Shown here piece by piece: positions 51,107 through 59,812 of a stretch of 64,000 nucleotides of DNA. The first letter of the stretch is position 1, and the number at the start of each line of letters is the position of its first letter. The translations under genes were made by a program, and so were the position numbers. The notes beneath the pieces were generated by a model, which was not told where the DNA came from, did not search any database, and worked only from the letters and a program-made list of their open reading frames with translations. The stretch is from Modestobacter sp. L9-4 (GTDB lineage: Bacteria > Actinomycetota > Actinomycetes > Mycobacteriales > Geodermatophilaceae), in assembly GCF_019112525.1 (NCBI RefSeq), contig NZ_CP077800.1, positions 3,286,001 through 3,350,000 of the forward strand, read 5' to 3'.

Positions 51107-52537
51107 TCAGACGCGCAGGGTGTCCCGGCGCACCGTGCGCCAGGCGACCAGCCCGCCGAGCGCCATCACCACGGCGCAGACCACGACCGCCACGTGGAAG
51201 CCGGCGGTCAGCGCGGCCGGGTCGGCGTAGTCGTCACCGCTGAGCCCCACGGCGACCGGCAGCGCCGCCACCGCCAGCAGGTTCGCGGCCCGCGCGACGG
51301 CGTTGTTCACCCCGCTGGCCACCCCGGCGAGGTGGTCGGGGGCCGCGTCGAGCACGGTCGCCGTCAGCGGGGCGACGACCAGCGACATGCCCAGGCCGTT
51401 GAGCAGCGAGCCCGGCAGGACGTCGAGCCACCAGGAGCTGCCCGGCCCGATCCGCACGAACCACAGCACGCCGGCCGCGGCGACCAGTGGCCCGACGGTC
51501 ATCGGCAGCCGCGCGCCGACCCGCGCGGCGAGCGCGCCACCACGAGCCGACAGCAGCGTGATGACCACGATCGCCGGCAGCATCGCCGCCCCGGCCTCGG
51601 TCGCGCTGTAGCCGAGCACGGTCTGCAGCTGCAGCACCAGGAAGAACGAGTAGCCGCCGAGCCCGCCGTAGACCAGCAGCGTGCTCAGGTTCGCGCCGGT
51701 GAACTCGCGGTCGGCGAAGACCCCGGGCGGCAGCATCGGCGTCGCGGCGGCGCGCTCCCGCAGCACGAACGCCGTCCCGGCGGCGACGCCCACGGCCGCG
51801 GAGACCCACACCCGCGGTGAACCGGGGCCGTCGCCGGCGGCGATGAGGGCATAGGTGACCCCGGCCAGCGCCAGCGCCCCGGTGACCGCCCCCAGGACGT
51901 CGAAGCGGCCGCTGCTGCCGGTGTCCCGGCTCTCGGGGACGTGCCGGACGGCGACCAGCACGACCACCACCGCGACCGGGGCGTTGAGCAGGAACACCCA
52001 CCGCCAGCTCACCGCGTCGATGAGCGTGCCGGCCAGGAACGGCCCGATCAGCCCGGAGATGCCGCCGAGGGCCGACCAGGCGCCGATGGCCCGCGGCCGG
52101 TCGGCGTGCGGGAACGCCGACTGGATGATCGCCAGGCTGCCCGGGGTGAGCAGCGCCCCGCCGATGCCCTGCAGCACGCGGGCGCCGACGAGCTGGCCGG
52201 TGGTCTGCGCCAGGCCGCAGCCCAGCGAGGTGACGGCGAACCACACGACCCCGACGAGGAACACCCGGCGGCGTCCGTAGCGGTCACCGAGCGCGCCGCC
52301 GAGCAGGATCAGCGCGGCCAGCGCCAGCGTGTAGCCCGACAGCGTCCACTGCAGCCCGGCCAGCGAGGAGCCCAGGTCCGCGCCGATCGCGGGCAGTGCC
52401 ACGTTCACGGCGGTGGCGTCGAGCATGGCCATGCCGGAGGCCAGCACGGTGGCCAGCAGCACCCAGCGGCCGGCGGGCGTGCCCAGCCGGACGGGATCGG
52501 CGGCGACCGGGCCGGAGGGCTGTCCGGTCGCTGTCAC
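51107..52537 (-). CDS. DHA2-family MFS transporter
   Basis: 476 residues, about 14 membrane spans. Hallmarks: ASGMAMLDATAVNVALPAIG (TM1), motif A GGALGDRYGRRRVFLVG, and in helix 5 the GGISGLIGPFLAGTLID segment. Paralogous in type to the transporter at 16035 but without a neighbouring regulator. Likely drug or metabolite exporter. GTG start, 9 bp after the pit stop and co-directional, so it may be read from the pit transcript. Confidence 0.92.
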   Translation of the reverse strand: MTATGQPSGPVAADPVRLGTPAGRWVLLATVLASGMAMLDATAVNVALPAIGADLGSSLAGLQWTLSGYTLALAALILLGGALGDRYGRRRVFLVGVVWFAVTSLGCGLAQTTGQLVGARVLQGIGGALLTPGSLAIIQSAFPHADRPRAIGAWSALGGISGLIGPFLAGTLIDAVSWRWVFLLNAPVAVVVVLVAVRHVPESRDTGSSGRFDVLGAVTGALALAGVTYALIAAGDGPGSPRVWVSAAVGVAAGTAFVLRERAAATPMLPPGVFADREFTGANLSTLLVYGGLGGYSFFLVLQLQTVLGYSATEAGAAMLPAIVVITLLSARGGALAARVGARLPMTVGPLVAAAGVLWFVRIGPGSSWWLDVLPGSLLNGLGMSLVVAPLTATVLDAAPDHLAGVASGVNNAVARAANLLAVAALPVAVGLSGDDYADPAALTAGFHVAVVVCAVVMALGGLVAWRTVRRDTLRV

Positions 52538-52546
52538 GCCGGGACG

Positions 52547-53548
52547 TTATCCGACGATCGCGTGGGTCAGGACGAAGGCGCCCGCGGCCACCAGCCCGGC
52601 GGCGGGCAGGGTGACCACCCAGGCGATGACGATGTTGCCGGCCACGCCCCAGCGCACCGCCGACAACCGCCTGGTGGCGCCCACGCCCATGATCGACGTC
52701 GTCGTGATGTGGGTCGTCGACACCGGGACGGCGAACACGGTGGCGGTGGCGATCATCACGCCCGAGGCGACGGTCTGGGCGGCGAACCCGCCGGCCGGGG
52801 TGAGCTGGATGATCCGCCGTCCCAGCGTGCGCATGATCCGGAAGCCGCCGGAGTAGGTGCCGGCGCTGATCGCGAGCGCGGACGCCAGCACGACCCACAG
52901 CGGGACGTCGAAGTCGTCGAGGTGGCCGGAGGTGACCAGCGCCAGGGTGATGATGCCCATCGTCTTCTGCGCGTCCTGCATGCCGTGCCCGAGCGCCATC
53001 GCCGCCGAGCTCACGATCTGCGCGTGCCGGAAGCCGCGGTGCGCCTTGTGGGCGTTGGCCTTCCGGAAGGACCACAGGATGGCCAGCATGAACAGGTAGC
53101 CCAGGCCGAAGCCGACCAGCGGCGAGACGACCATCGGGATGACGACCTTGTCCACGATGCCCATCCACTGCACCGAGTGGGCGGCGGCCAGCGCGGCGCC
53201 GACGAGGCCGCCGATGAGGGCGTGCGAGGACGACGAGGGCAGCCCGAAGTACCAGGTGACCAGGTTCCACACGATCGCCCCGATCAGGGCGGCGAAGACC
53301 AGTTGCAGGCCCGCGCTGCCCGAGGGGGTGTCGATGATCCCGGCGCCCACGGTCTTGGCGACCTCGGTGGAGATCAGTGCACCGACCAGGTTGGCCACGG
53401 CCGCCAGCGCCAGCGCGGCCCGGGGCGTGAGCGCCTTGGTGGAGACGGCGACGGCGATGGCGTTGGCGGCGTCGTGGAAGCCGTTGGTGTAGTCGAAGGC
53501 GAGCGCGACCGCGATGATCGCGATCAGCGACAGGGTCATCCCGTCCAC
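52547..53548 (-). CDS. pit: Pit-type low-affinity phosphate permease
   Basis: 333 residues, about ten membrane spans, inorganic phosphate transporter family. Signature FDYTNGFHDAANAIA at the N-terminus with its inverted repeat partner GFRIMRTLGRRI and VPVSTTHITTTSIMGVG at the C-terminus. Carries metal-phosphate by proton symport. GTG at 53548 chosen; ATG at 53539 possible. It starts 7 bp after its DUF47 partner, an operon conserved in many bacteria. Confidence 0.94.
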   Translation of the reverse strand: MDGMTLSLIAIIAVALAFDYTNGFHDAANAIAVAVSTKALTPRAALALAAVANLVGALISTEVAKTVGAGIIDTPSGSAGLQLVFAALIGAIVWNLVTWYFGLPSSSSHALIGGLVGAALAAAHSVQWMGIVDKVVIPMVVSPLVGFGLGYLFMLAILWSFRKANAHKAHRGFRHAQIVSSAAMALGHGMQDAQKTMGIITLALVTSGHLDDFDVPLWVVLASALAISAGTYSGGFRIMRTLGRRIIQLTPAGGFAAQTVASGVMIATATVFAVPVSTTHITTTSIMGVGATRRLSAVRWGVAGNIVIAWVVTLPAAGLVAAGAFVLTHAIVG

Positions 53549-53555
53549 GGGGCGG

Positions 53556-54173
53556 TCAGGACTCCTTGACCGAGATGGTCTCGACGACGTTGGCGACGTG
53601 CTCGAAGGCGTCGGCGGCCTCCTCCAGCTGGTCGGCCACCTCCTTGAGCTTGAGGATCTCCAGCGCCTCGAACTGCCCGGAGTACAGCCGGGAGAGCAGC
53701 CGCCGGTAGAGCTTGTCGGCCTCGTTCTCCAGCCGGTTGACCTCGATCCAGTACTCGTCGAGGCCCTTCATCACCCGCAGCCGGGGCAGCGACTCCGCGG
53801 TCACCGTCGCGCAGCGCTGCAGCAGCGCCACCTGCTGGCCCATCTCGGCCGGCAGCGTGCCCAGGCCGGTGAGCACCACCAGGTCCGCGGCGGCCTCGAT
53901 GCAGTCCATGACGTCGTCGAGGTCGCTGGCGAGGTTGTAGATGTCCTCGCGGTCGAACGGCGTGACGAAGCTGGAGTTCAGCTGCCGGAACACCGCGTGG
54001 GTGAGCTGGTCGCCGGCGTGCTCGAGGTCGCGCAGCTTCGTGGCCAGCTCGTCGCGGCGGGTGTGCTCGTGGACGAACACGCTGAGGACGTCGGTGGCCT
54101 GCACGAGGTTCTCCGCCGAGGCGGTGAACATGTCGTAGAAGCTGGAGTCCCTGGGGGTCAGGCGGAAGGCCAC
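53556..54173 (-). CDS. DUF47 (PhoU-like) Pit accessory protein
   Basis: 205 residues, all-helical PhoU-like. Begins VAFRLTPRDSSFYDMFTASAENL, the usual DUF47 start, then ELATKLRDLEHAGDQLTHAV, TPFDREDIYNLASDLDDVMDCIEAA (metal-binding Asp/Glu cluster) and EADKLYRRLLSRLYSG. Regulates the Pit transporter. GTG at 54173 has GGAG six bases upstream; a longer start at 54242 would place the coding region over the PHO-box-like repeats, so it is less likely. Confidence 0.92.
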   Translation of the reverse strand: MAFRLTPRDSSFYDMFTASAENLVQATDVLSVFVHEHTRRDELATKLRDLEHAGDQLTHAVFRQLNSSFVTPFDREDIYNLASDLDDVMDCIEAAADLVVLTGLGTLPAEMGQQVALLQRCATVTAESLPRLRVMKGLDEYWIEVNRLENEADKLYRRLLSRLYSGQFEALEILKLKEVADQLEEAADAFEHVANVVETISVKES

Positions 54174-54247
54174 GGTGTGCTCCGGGGTGACGACGGGGGT
54201 CGGCGCCCGGGCTGGATCGGCGACCCCGGGGAGCATAGACACCCGCC

Positions 54248-54269
54248 GTTCACCCCGCGTTCACGGTCG
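54248..54269 (-). promoter_or_regulatory. PHO-box-like direct repeats upstream of pit operon
   Basis: Two 11-bp direct repeats in frame, GTTCACCCCGC (54248-54258) and GTTCACGGTCG (54259-54269); a weaker third unit precedes (54237-54247). This is the form of the actinobacterial PhoP box (11-bp GTTCACC-type units). Position 75-100 bp before the DUF47 gene suits phosphate-dependent control. The repeats also lie 103 bp before the copper operon. Confidence 0.6.
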
Positions 54270-54371
54270 GGTCCGACCCGGCGGGAACCAGACGGCCCTC
54301 GTGGACGACTCTCTCTGCGTGCGAGCTGTCCCGTCCCGGTGTTCCCCCGTGTCCTCGGCCCCGGTGACCGC

Positions 54372-56213
54372 GTGAGGCGGTTCGCCGCCGCCGTCCTGCT
54401 GCTGTGCGCGCTGCTGGGTGTCGGCGTGGGCGTCGACGTCGTCACCGCCGCACCGGCCTCGGCGCACGCGGTCCTCACCACCACCACGCCGGCCGACGGC
54501 GCCCGGGTGCCCACCGCCCCGACGGAGGTGAGCCTGGCGTTCAACGAGGCGGTCTCGCTGGGCGCCGGTTACGCCCGGGTGCTCGACGGGGCGGGGGAGC
54601 GGGTCGACACCGGCGCGGCCGAGGTGCGTGACGGCGTCCTCACCGTGCCGCTGCGGCCCGCCCTGCCCGACGCCGGGTACGTGGTCACCTGGCGGGTCGT
54701 CTCCGCCGACTCCCACCCGATCTCGGGTGCCTTCTCCTTCGTCGTCGGCAACGGCGAGCCGGTCTCGGCCAGCTCGGTGGGCAGCGGCGACGCCGCCGAC
54801 CCGCTGGTCGCCGTCGCCCTGCCGCTGACCCGTTCGCTGGGCTACCTCGGCCTCGTGCTCGGGCTCGGCGTCCCGCTGGCGCTGGCCACCGTGTGGCCCG
54901 GCGGCTGGCGGGTGCGGCTCATGCGCCGGCTCACCCTCGGGGGCCTGGCCGGGGTCGCGGTGACCACCGGGCTGCTCGTCCTGCTGCAGGGGCCCTACGC
55001 CTCCGGCAGCGGGCTCGGGTCGCTGTTCGACGGCGCGCTGCTCGACAGCACCCTGGACTCCGACTTCGGCAAGACGCTGCTGCTGCGGGCGGCGCTCGCG
55101 GTCGCCCTCGCGGTGACGCTGTGGCGCACCTGGCGCGACGACCGGGCGCCCGCGTCCTCGCTGCTGGTCGTGCCTGCGGTGGTCGCCGGGCTGCTGGTGG
55201 TCAGCGTCGCCGCGGTCGGCCACGCGGTCGCCGGGTCGCTGCCGCTGCTCGCGGTGGCCGCGACCGCGGTGCACGTGGGCGCGATGAGCGCCTGGCTGGG
55301 CGGGCTGGTGGCGCTGTTCGCCGGCGCGCTGCGCGCCGCGACCCCGGCCGGCGAGCTGGCGGCGGCGCTGCCCCGCTGGTCGCGGCTGGCGGCGGGCTAC
55401 GTCGGCGCGATCGTGCTCACCGGCATCTGGCAGTCGCTGCGCGAGGTCGCCTCCTTCGCCGCCCTCACCTCGACCACCTACGGCTGGGTGCTCGTGGGCA
55501 AGCTGGCCCTGGTGGCGGTCGTGCTCGTCGCCGCACTGGTCAGCCGGGACGTCGTCCAGCAGGGCAGCGGCCTGCGCGGGGGCGGCCGCCGCCGTCCGCA
55601 GCGCCGGGTGGTCGCCCACGCCTTCGCCGCCCCCGGTCCGGGCGCTGACCGGCCCGCCGAGGAGCCCGCCGCCGGGGAGTCCGCCACGGAGGAGCCCGCC
55701 GCCGAGGAGCCCGCCCCGGAGGAGCCCCCCGCGGACGAGCCGCCGATCGCCGTGACGGCCGCGCCGGGCGTGCTGCGCCGGTCGGTGCTGGTCGAGCTGG
55801 TCGGGGCGCTCGTCGTGCTGGCGCTGTCGGCGGTGCTGGTCGGCATGCCGCCGGCCCGGGCCGCGGTCGCCCAGTCCGTCGAGGTCACCGTGCCGCTGCA
55901 GTCGGCCACCGGCACGGCCGGCAACGGCACCGTGCAGATCAGCCTCGACCCGGCCAGCCCCGGCCCCGCCGTGCTGCACGTCTACCTCTTCGACGCCGCC
56001 GGGCAGCTCACCCAGCCCCGGCAGATCACGGTGGGCCTCACCGAGCCCGCCAAGCAGATCGGCCCGCTGGACGTCGACCTGTCCGCCGCCGGCCCCGGCC
56101 ACTACATCGGCGACCCGGTGCTGCCCACCGCCGGCACCTGGACTCTCACCGTCACCGTCCGGCTGGACGAGTTCACGGCCGTCACCGCCAGCACCGTCTT
56201 CCCGGTCCGCTGA
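54372..56213 (+). CDS. CopC-CopD fusion with C-terminal YtkA-like domain (copper handling)
   Basis: 613 residues. Signal peptide (1-31, ASA) leaves His32 at the mature N-terminus (HAVLTTTTPADG), the copper-binding amino-terminal His of CopC; CopC domain about 32-125 (HPISGAFSFVVGNG). Then a CopD membrane region of about eight spans (145-425). A linker with five EEPA-type repeats (encoded at about 55660-55740) leads to one more span and a C-terminal beta-sandwich (about 500-613) like YtkA. GTG at 54372 chosen, as the frame upstream is not coding. First gene of the copper module; gap of 39 bp to ycnI. Confidence 0.93.
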   Translation: MRRFAAAVLLLCALLGVGVGVDVVTAAPASAHAVLTTTTPADGARVPTAPTEVSLAFNEAVSLGAGYARVLDGAGERVDTGAAEVRDGVLTVPLRPALPDAGYVVTWRVVSADSHPISGAFSFVVGNGEPVSASSVGSGDAADPLVAVALPLTRSLGYLGLVLGLGVPLALATVWPGGWRVRLMRRLTLGGLAGVAVTTGLLVLLQGPYASGSGLGSLFDGALLDSTLDSDFGKTLLLRAALAVALAVTLWRTWRDDRAPASSLLVVPAVVAGLLVVSVAAVGHAVAGSLPLLAVAATAVHVGAMSAWLGGLVALFAGALRAATPAGELAAALPRWSRLAAGYVGAIVLTGIWQSLREVASFAALTSTTYGWVLVGKLALVAVVLVAALVSRDVVQQGSGLRGGGRRRPQRRVVAHAFAAPGPGADRPAEEPAAGESATEEPAAEEPAPEEPPADEPPIAVTAAPGVLRRSVLVELVGALVVLALSAVLVGMPPARAAVAQSVEVTVPLQSATGTAGNGTVQISLDPASPGPAVLHVYLFDAAGQLTQPRQITVGLTEPAKQIGPLDVDLSAAGPGHYIGDPVLPTAGTWTLTVTVRLDEFTAVTASTVFPVR

Positions 56214-56252
56214 CCACCCCCGAGCCGACCACCCCCTGAGCGAGGAGCACCG

Positions 56253-56960
56253 TTGTCCCTGTCCCGCCCCGTCCGCCGCCTGGCGCTGCTCACCGTCGCA
56301 ACGGTGACGAGCTCGCTGGCCCTCGGTGCCGGCGTCGCCTCCGCGCACGTGACGGTCGGTTCCGCCGACGCCGCACCCGGCGGCTACGGGAAGATCACCT
56401 TCCGGGTGCCCAACGAGAGCGACGCGGCCAGCACGGTCGCGCTGCGGGTGCAGCTGCCCACCGACACCCCGCTCACCTCGCTGCGGGCGCAGCCGGTGCC
56501 GGGCTGGACGACGACGCTGACCCCGACCACCATCGACCCGCCGGTGGAGGTGCACGGCGAGCGCGTCGACACCGCCGTCTCGGTCGTGGAGTTCCGGGCC
56601 GAGGCCGGCGGCGGGATCGCGCCGGGGGAGTTCCAGGAGTTCGCGCTGTCCGGCGGTCCGTTCCCCGACGCCGACTCCCTGACGTTCAACGCCGTCCAGA
56701 CCTACAGCGACGGCAGCGAGGCGGCCTGGATCGAGCCGACCGTCGCCGGCCAGGCCGAGCCCCAGCACCCCGCACCGGTGCTGTCCCTGACCTCGGAGGC
56801 CGTACCGGTCGGTGATGCCGGCACGCCCGCGGCGAGCGCCGCCGACGACGGCGACGGCACGGCGGTCACCGCCCTCGTGCTCGCCGTCCTCGGGCTGCTG
56901 GCGGGGCTCGGCGGACTCGTCCTCGGGCTGACAGCCCGCCGACGTACCGTGGCTGCGTGA
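56253..56960 (+). CDS. ycnI: YcnI (DUF1775) copper-binding membrane protein
   Basis: 235 residues. Signal peptide ending ASA with mature HVTVGSADA: the N-terminal His is a copper ligand in YcnI. DUF1775 domain about 32-175 (GGYGKITFRVPNESDA, TTLTP...PPVEVHGERV). Ends with one C-terminal membrane anchor (VTALVLAVLGLLAGLGGLVLGL). TTG start fixed by GAGGAG six bases upstream. Co-operonic with CopCD and SCO1. Confidence 0.93.
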   Translation: MSLSRPVRRLALLTVATVTSSLALGAGVASAHVTVGSADAAPGGYGKITFRVPNESDAASTVALRVQLPTDTPLTSLRAQPVPGWTTTLTPTTIDPPVEVHGERVDTAVSVVEFRAEAGGGIAPGEFQEFALSGGPFPDADSLTFNAVQTYSDGSEAAWIEPTVAGQAEPQHPAPVLSLTSEAVPVGDAGTPAASAADDGDGTAVTALVLAVLGLLAGLGGLVLGLTARRRTVAA

Positions 56961-57637
56961 GCTCCGTGACCCGTACCGGGCTGGCCGCCCTCGCCGCCAC
57001 CGCCGCCCTGCTGCTCGCCGGCTGCGGCGGCGCCGCCGACGCCGACACGACGGCCTCGGGCGACCACGGGCACGACATGGGCGCCATGGAGGCGCCGGCC
57101 ACGGTCGAGGACGACGGCGGCGACTCGGCGTACTCGGGGCTGCACCTGCGCGACCCGTACAAGAAGCCCGAGTTCACCCTCACCGACAGCACCGGCGCCC
57201 CCTACGACTTCGCCGCGCGCACCGCGGCCGGCCCCACGCTGCTGTTCTTCGGGTACACCAACTGCCCCGACGTCTGCCCGACCACGATGGCCGACGTGGC
57301 GCTGGCGCTGCGCACGACCGACCCGGCCGTCGTGGCGAGGACGACCGTCGTCTTCGTGACCACCGACCCGGCGCGGGACACCCCCGAGACGCTGGGGGAG
57401 TACCTGGGCCGGTTCGACGCCGACCTGGGCACCGAGTTCGTCGGGCTCACCGGTGACCAGGCGCAGGTCGAGCAGGCCCAGCTGGCTGCCGGCGTGCCGC
57501 TGGCGGAGGACAACGGGCAGAGCCACTCGGCGATGCTGCTGCTCTACGGCACCAACGGGGAGGCCGACGTGGCCTTCAACGGCGGGAACACCGCCACCGA
57601 CATCGCGCACGACCTGGCCGTCGTCGCCGAGGGGTGA
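56957..57637 (+). CDS. SCO1/SenC-family lipoprotein
   Basis: 226 residues. Lipobox LAGC with Cys23. Thioredoxin-fold SCO domain with copper ligands Cys103 and Cys107 (NCPDVCP) and distal His190 (GQSHSAML). A His/Met stretch (DHGHDMGAM, 36-44) follows the lipid anchor and may bind copper. Delivers copper to cytochrome oxidase or other cuproenzymes. GTG overlaps ycnI stop by 4 bp. Confidence 0.94.
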   Translation: MSSVTRTGLAALAATAALLLAGCGGAADADTTASGDHGHDMGAMEAPATVEDDGGDSAYSGLHLRDPYKKPEFTLTDSTGAPYDFAARTAAGPTLLFFGYTNCPDVCPTTMADVALALRTTDPAVVARTTVVFVTTDPARDTPETLGEYLGRFDADLGTEFVGLTGDQAQVEQAQLAAGVPLAEDNGQSHSAMLLLYGTNGEADVAFNGGNTATDIAHDLAVVAEG

Positions 57638-58710
57638 CGCCCCGGGTGCTCGCCGGCCGGGCGGTGGTGGTCCTGCTCGGCGTCCTGGCCGTGCTCGGGC
57701 TGGCCGGCCCGGCCTCGGCCCATGTCGGCGGCGGCGTGGCCGGCAGCGACTTCACCGGGGAGCTGCGGTCGGTCACCCCGGCGCTGCCCGGGGTGACCGT
57801 GCGGGTGCTGCAGTTCGGCGACCAGCTCGAGGTGGTCAACGACACCGGCACCGAGCTGGAGGTCCCGGGCTACTCGGGTGAGCCCTACCTGCGGATCGGC
57901 CCGGACGGCGTCTGGCGCAACGCGCTGAGCCCGGCGACGTGGCTGAACCTCGACCGGGCGGGGCTCACCCGGGTGCCGGAGAGCAGCAGCATCACCGAGC
58001 CGCCGCAGTGGGAGCAGGTGTCGACCCGGCCGCAGTACGCCTGGCACGACCATCGCACGCACTGGATGAGCACCGACCTGTTGCCCCCGGCCGTGGCCGC
58101 GGACCCCGGGCACCCGCACACCGTCGCCGACTGGTCCGTGCCGATGACCTACGGCGGCGCCGACGTCACCGTGGCCGGGCGGCTGGGCTGGGACCCGCCC
58201 CCGCCGCCGTGGCTGGTGTGGCCGGTCTACGCCGTGCTGCTCGCGGCCGCCGTGCTCGCCGGCTGGCGGGCCCGCGGGCCCCGGCCGCTCGCCGCCGTGC
58301 TCGCCCTGGGGGCGGTGGCCTCGCTGTACCACGCCGCCAGCACGCCGGAGCCCGCCGCGAGCGTCTCCTCGCACACCGGGGCGCTGGTCGCCGCACTGCT
58401 GCCGGCGCTGCTCGTGCTGCTGGTCACGGTGCTGGGCGTGCGGGCGGCCCGGCGCGGGCGCGGGGTGCTCACGGGGCTGTTGGCGGTGGTCGCCGGTTGG
58501 CTGCTGCTGGTGCAGGGCCTGCCGGACGTCGACGTGCTGTGGACCGCGCACGCACTGAGTTCCGGCCCGGGGCTGCTGGCGAGGGCCGCCGTCGCGGTGC
58601 TGCTGGCCGGCGGGCTGGGGCTGGTGGCCGGTGGCGCGGGCGCCGCCCGCCGCTTCCGCGACCCGGCGCCGGCTGCGGCGCCCCGGCCACCGGTCCCCGC
58701 CGAGGGCTGA
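57634..58710 (+). CDS. Unassigned His-rich membrane protein of the copper operon
   Basis: 358 residues, start overlapping the SCO1 stop by 4 bp (GTGA), so a coupled member of the copper operon. Signal peptide (ends ASA, mature HVGGGVAGS - again His first). Extracytoplasmic domain about 31-190 includes a WHDHRTHWMS cluster that could bind metal. Then about five membrane helices (190-335) and a Pro/Ala tail. Family not recognised beyond similar unknown genes expected beside ycnI/sco1. Role in copper handling is inferred from operon and His ligands. Confidence 0.78.
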   Translation: MTPRVLAGRAVVVLLGVLAVLGLAGPASAHVGGGVAGSDFTGELRSVTPALPGVTVRVLQFGDQLEVVNDTGTELEVPGYSGEPYLRIGPDGVWRNALSPATWLNLDRAGLTRVPESSSITEPPQWEQVSTRPQYAWHDHRTHWMSTDLLPPAVAADPGHPHTVADWSVPMTYGGADVTVAGRLGWDPPPPPWLVWPVYAVLLAAAVLAGWRARGPRPLAAVLALGAVASLYHAASTPEPAASVSSHTGALVAALLPALLVLLVTVLGVRAARRGRGVLTGLLAVVAGWLLLVQGLPDVDVLWTAHALSSGPGLLARAAVAVLLAGGLGLVAGGAGAARRFRDPAPAAAPRPPVPAEG

Positions 58711-58800
58711 CCCGGGCTGCCGACGTCGGCCGGCATCCGCGCTGGGACGTCGACGAGCCGAGGTGGCCGCGGGCCGCCGGCGGCCGGTCGGTGCCGAGGG

Positions 58801-58826
58801 TGGTCGATCGGTGACCGGATCGACCA
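58801..58826. repeat. Palindrome between the copper operon and the M23 gene
   Basis: Perfect 9-bp arms TGGTCGATC / GATCGACCA around an 8-base spacer, 91 bp after the copper-operon stop and 138 bp before the M23 gene. Could be an operator or a weak terminator stem. Confidence 0.4.
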
Positions 58827-58963
58827 GTCCGTGGCGTGCACTCGGCGTGTCCTGTCGAACACGCCGGGTACCGAATTACAAGTCTGGGATTCGATGTTTC
58901 GATGACTGCCGAACCGGGCCGGGCGACCACCGTGGCCCTCGGACGACATCGAGAGGCAGGCGC

Positions 58964-59755
58964 GTGGGCTCGAGGATCGCCGGCACGACCGTCCGCAGCA
59001 GCGAGGTCGAGCCCCCGACCACCGGCACCACCCCCCGCCCCCGCAGCACGGTGGCCCGCCGCCGTCCGGCCGCCCTGCTCGCCGCGCTCGTCGTCGGTGG
59101 CCTGGCCGCCGCGCTGATCGGCACCCAGCCGGTCTCCAGTGCCGTCGCCGACGAGCCGATCCCGGTCGCCATGCTGCTGGGCTCGGACGCCGAGGGCATG
59201 TTCGACGTCGAGATGAACCCGCAGGAGGCCATCACCGAGGTCGAGGCCCGTGCCCGCCTCGACGAGGTCGCCGCCAACCGGGCCGAGCGCGTCAAGCGGG
59301 CCCAGGAGGAGCAGGCCGCCGCCGACGCGAAGGCCGAGGCCGAGGCGGAGGCAGCCCGCCCCAAGGCCGTCGTGCCCGTGCAGAACGCCCGGATGACCAC
59401 CTGCTTCTGCCAGCGCTGGGGCACCATGCACTGGGGCATCGACCTGGCCGCCCCGATGATGACGCCGGAGTACGCGGCCGAGGACGGCGTCGTGCTGCGC
59501 GCCGGCGCGGCCAGCGGCTACGGCCAGGCCGTCTACATCCTGGGCGTCAGCGGTGACGTGACCATCTACGGCCACATGGAGAAGATCCTGGTCAAGGCCG
59601 GCGACGTCGTCGAGGCCGGGGACAAGATCGCGCTGCTCGGCAGCCGTGGCCAGTCGACCGGTCCGCACCTGCACTTCGAGGTGCACAAGGGCGGCATGGA
59701 CGGCAAGCGCGTCGACCCCGTGAAGTGGCTGGCCGACCGCGGCGTCGAGCTGTAG
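58964..59755 (+). CDS. M23 family peptidoglycan endopeptidase (RpfB/NlpD-like)
   Basis: 263 residues. Basic N-terminus then a membrane/signal segment (AALLAALVVGGLAAALIG), an Ala/Glu coiled coil (about 88-132), and an M23 domain: zinc ligands His156 and Asp160 in HWGIDLAAP and the GPHLHFEVH motif. Likely a LytM-type wall hydrolase or hydrolase regulator. GTG at 58964 has AGGCAGG close by. Upstream gap of 253 bp shows AT-rich patches (58860-58905) suitable for a promoter, but no riboswitch I could identify. Confidence 0.9.
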   Translation: MGSRIAGTTVRSSEVEPPTTGTTPRPRSTVARRRPAALLAALVVGGLAAALIGTQPVSSAVADEPIPVAMLLGSDAEGMFDVEMNPQEAITEVEARARLDEVAANRAERVKRAQEEQAAADAKAEAEAEAARPKAVVPVQNARMTTCFCQRWGTMHWGIDLAAPMMTPEYAAEDGVVLRAGAASGYGQAVYILGVSGDVTIYGHMEKILVKAGDVVEAGDKIALLGSRGQSTGPHLHFEVHKGGMDGKRVDPVKWLADRGVEL

Positions 59756-59812
59756 CCCGCCACGTCCGGGTGGCCCGCCGACCGGAACAGGTTCCTCGGG
59801 CAGGATGCCGGG

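Noticed and set aside
58711-58963. Cyclic-di-AMP (ydaO-type) riboswitch before the M23 gene
   Set aside because: Such switches often precede cell-wall hydrolase genes in actinobacteria, but I could not find the conserved core in this 253-bp gap.
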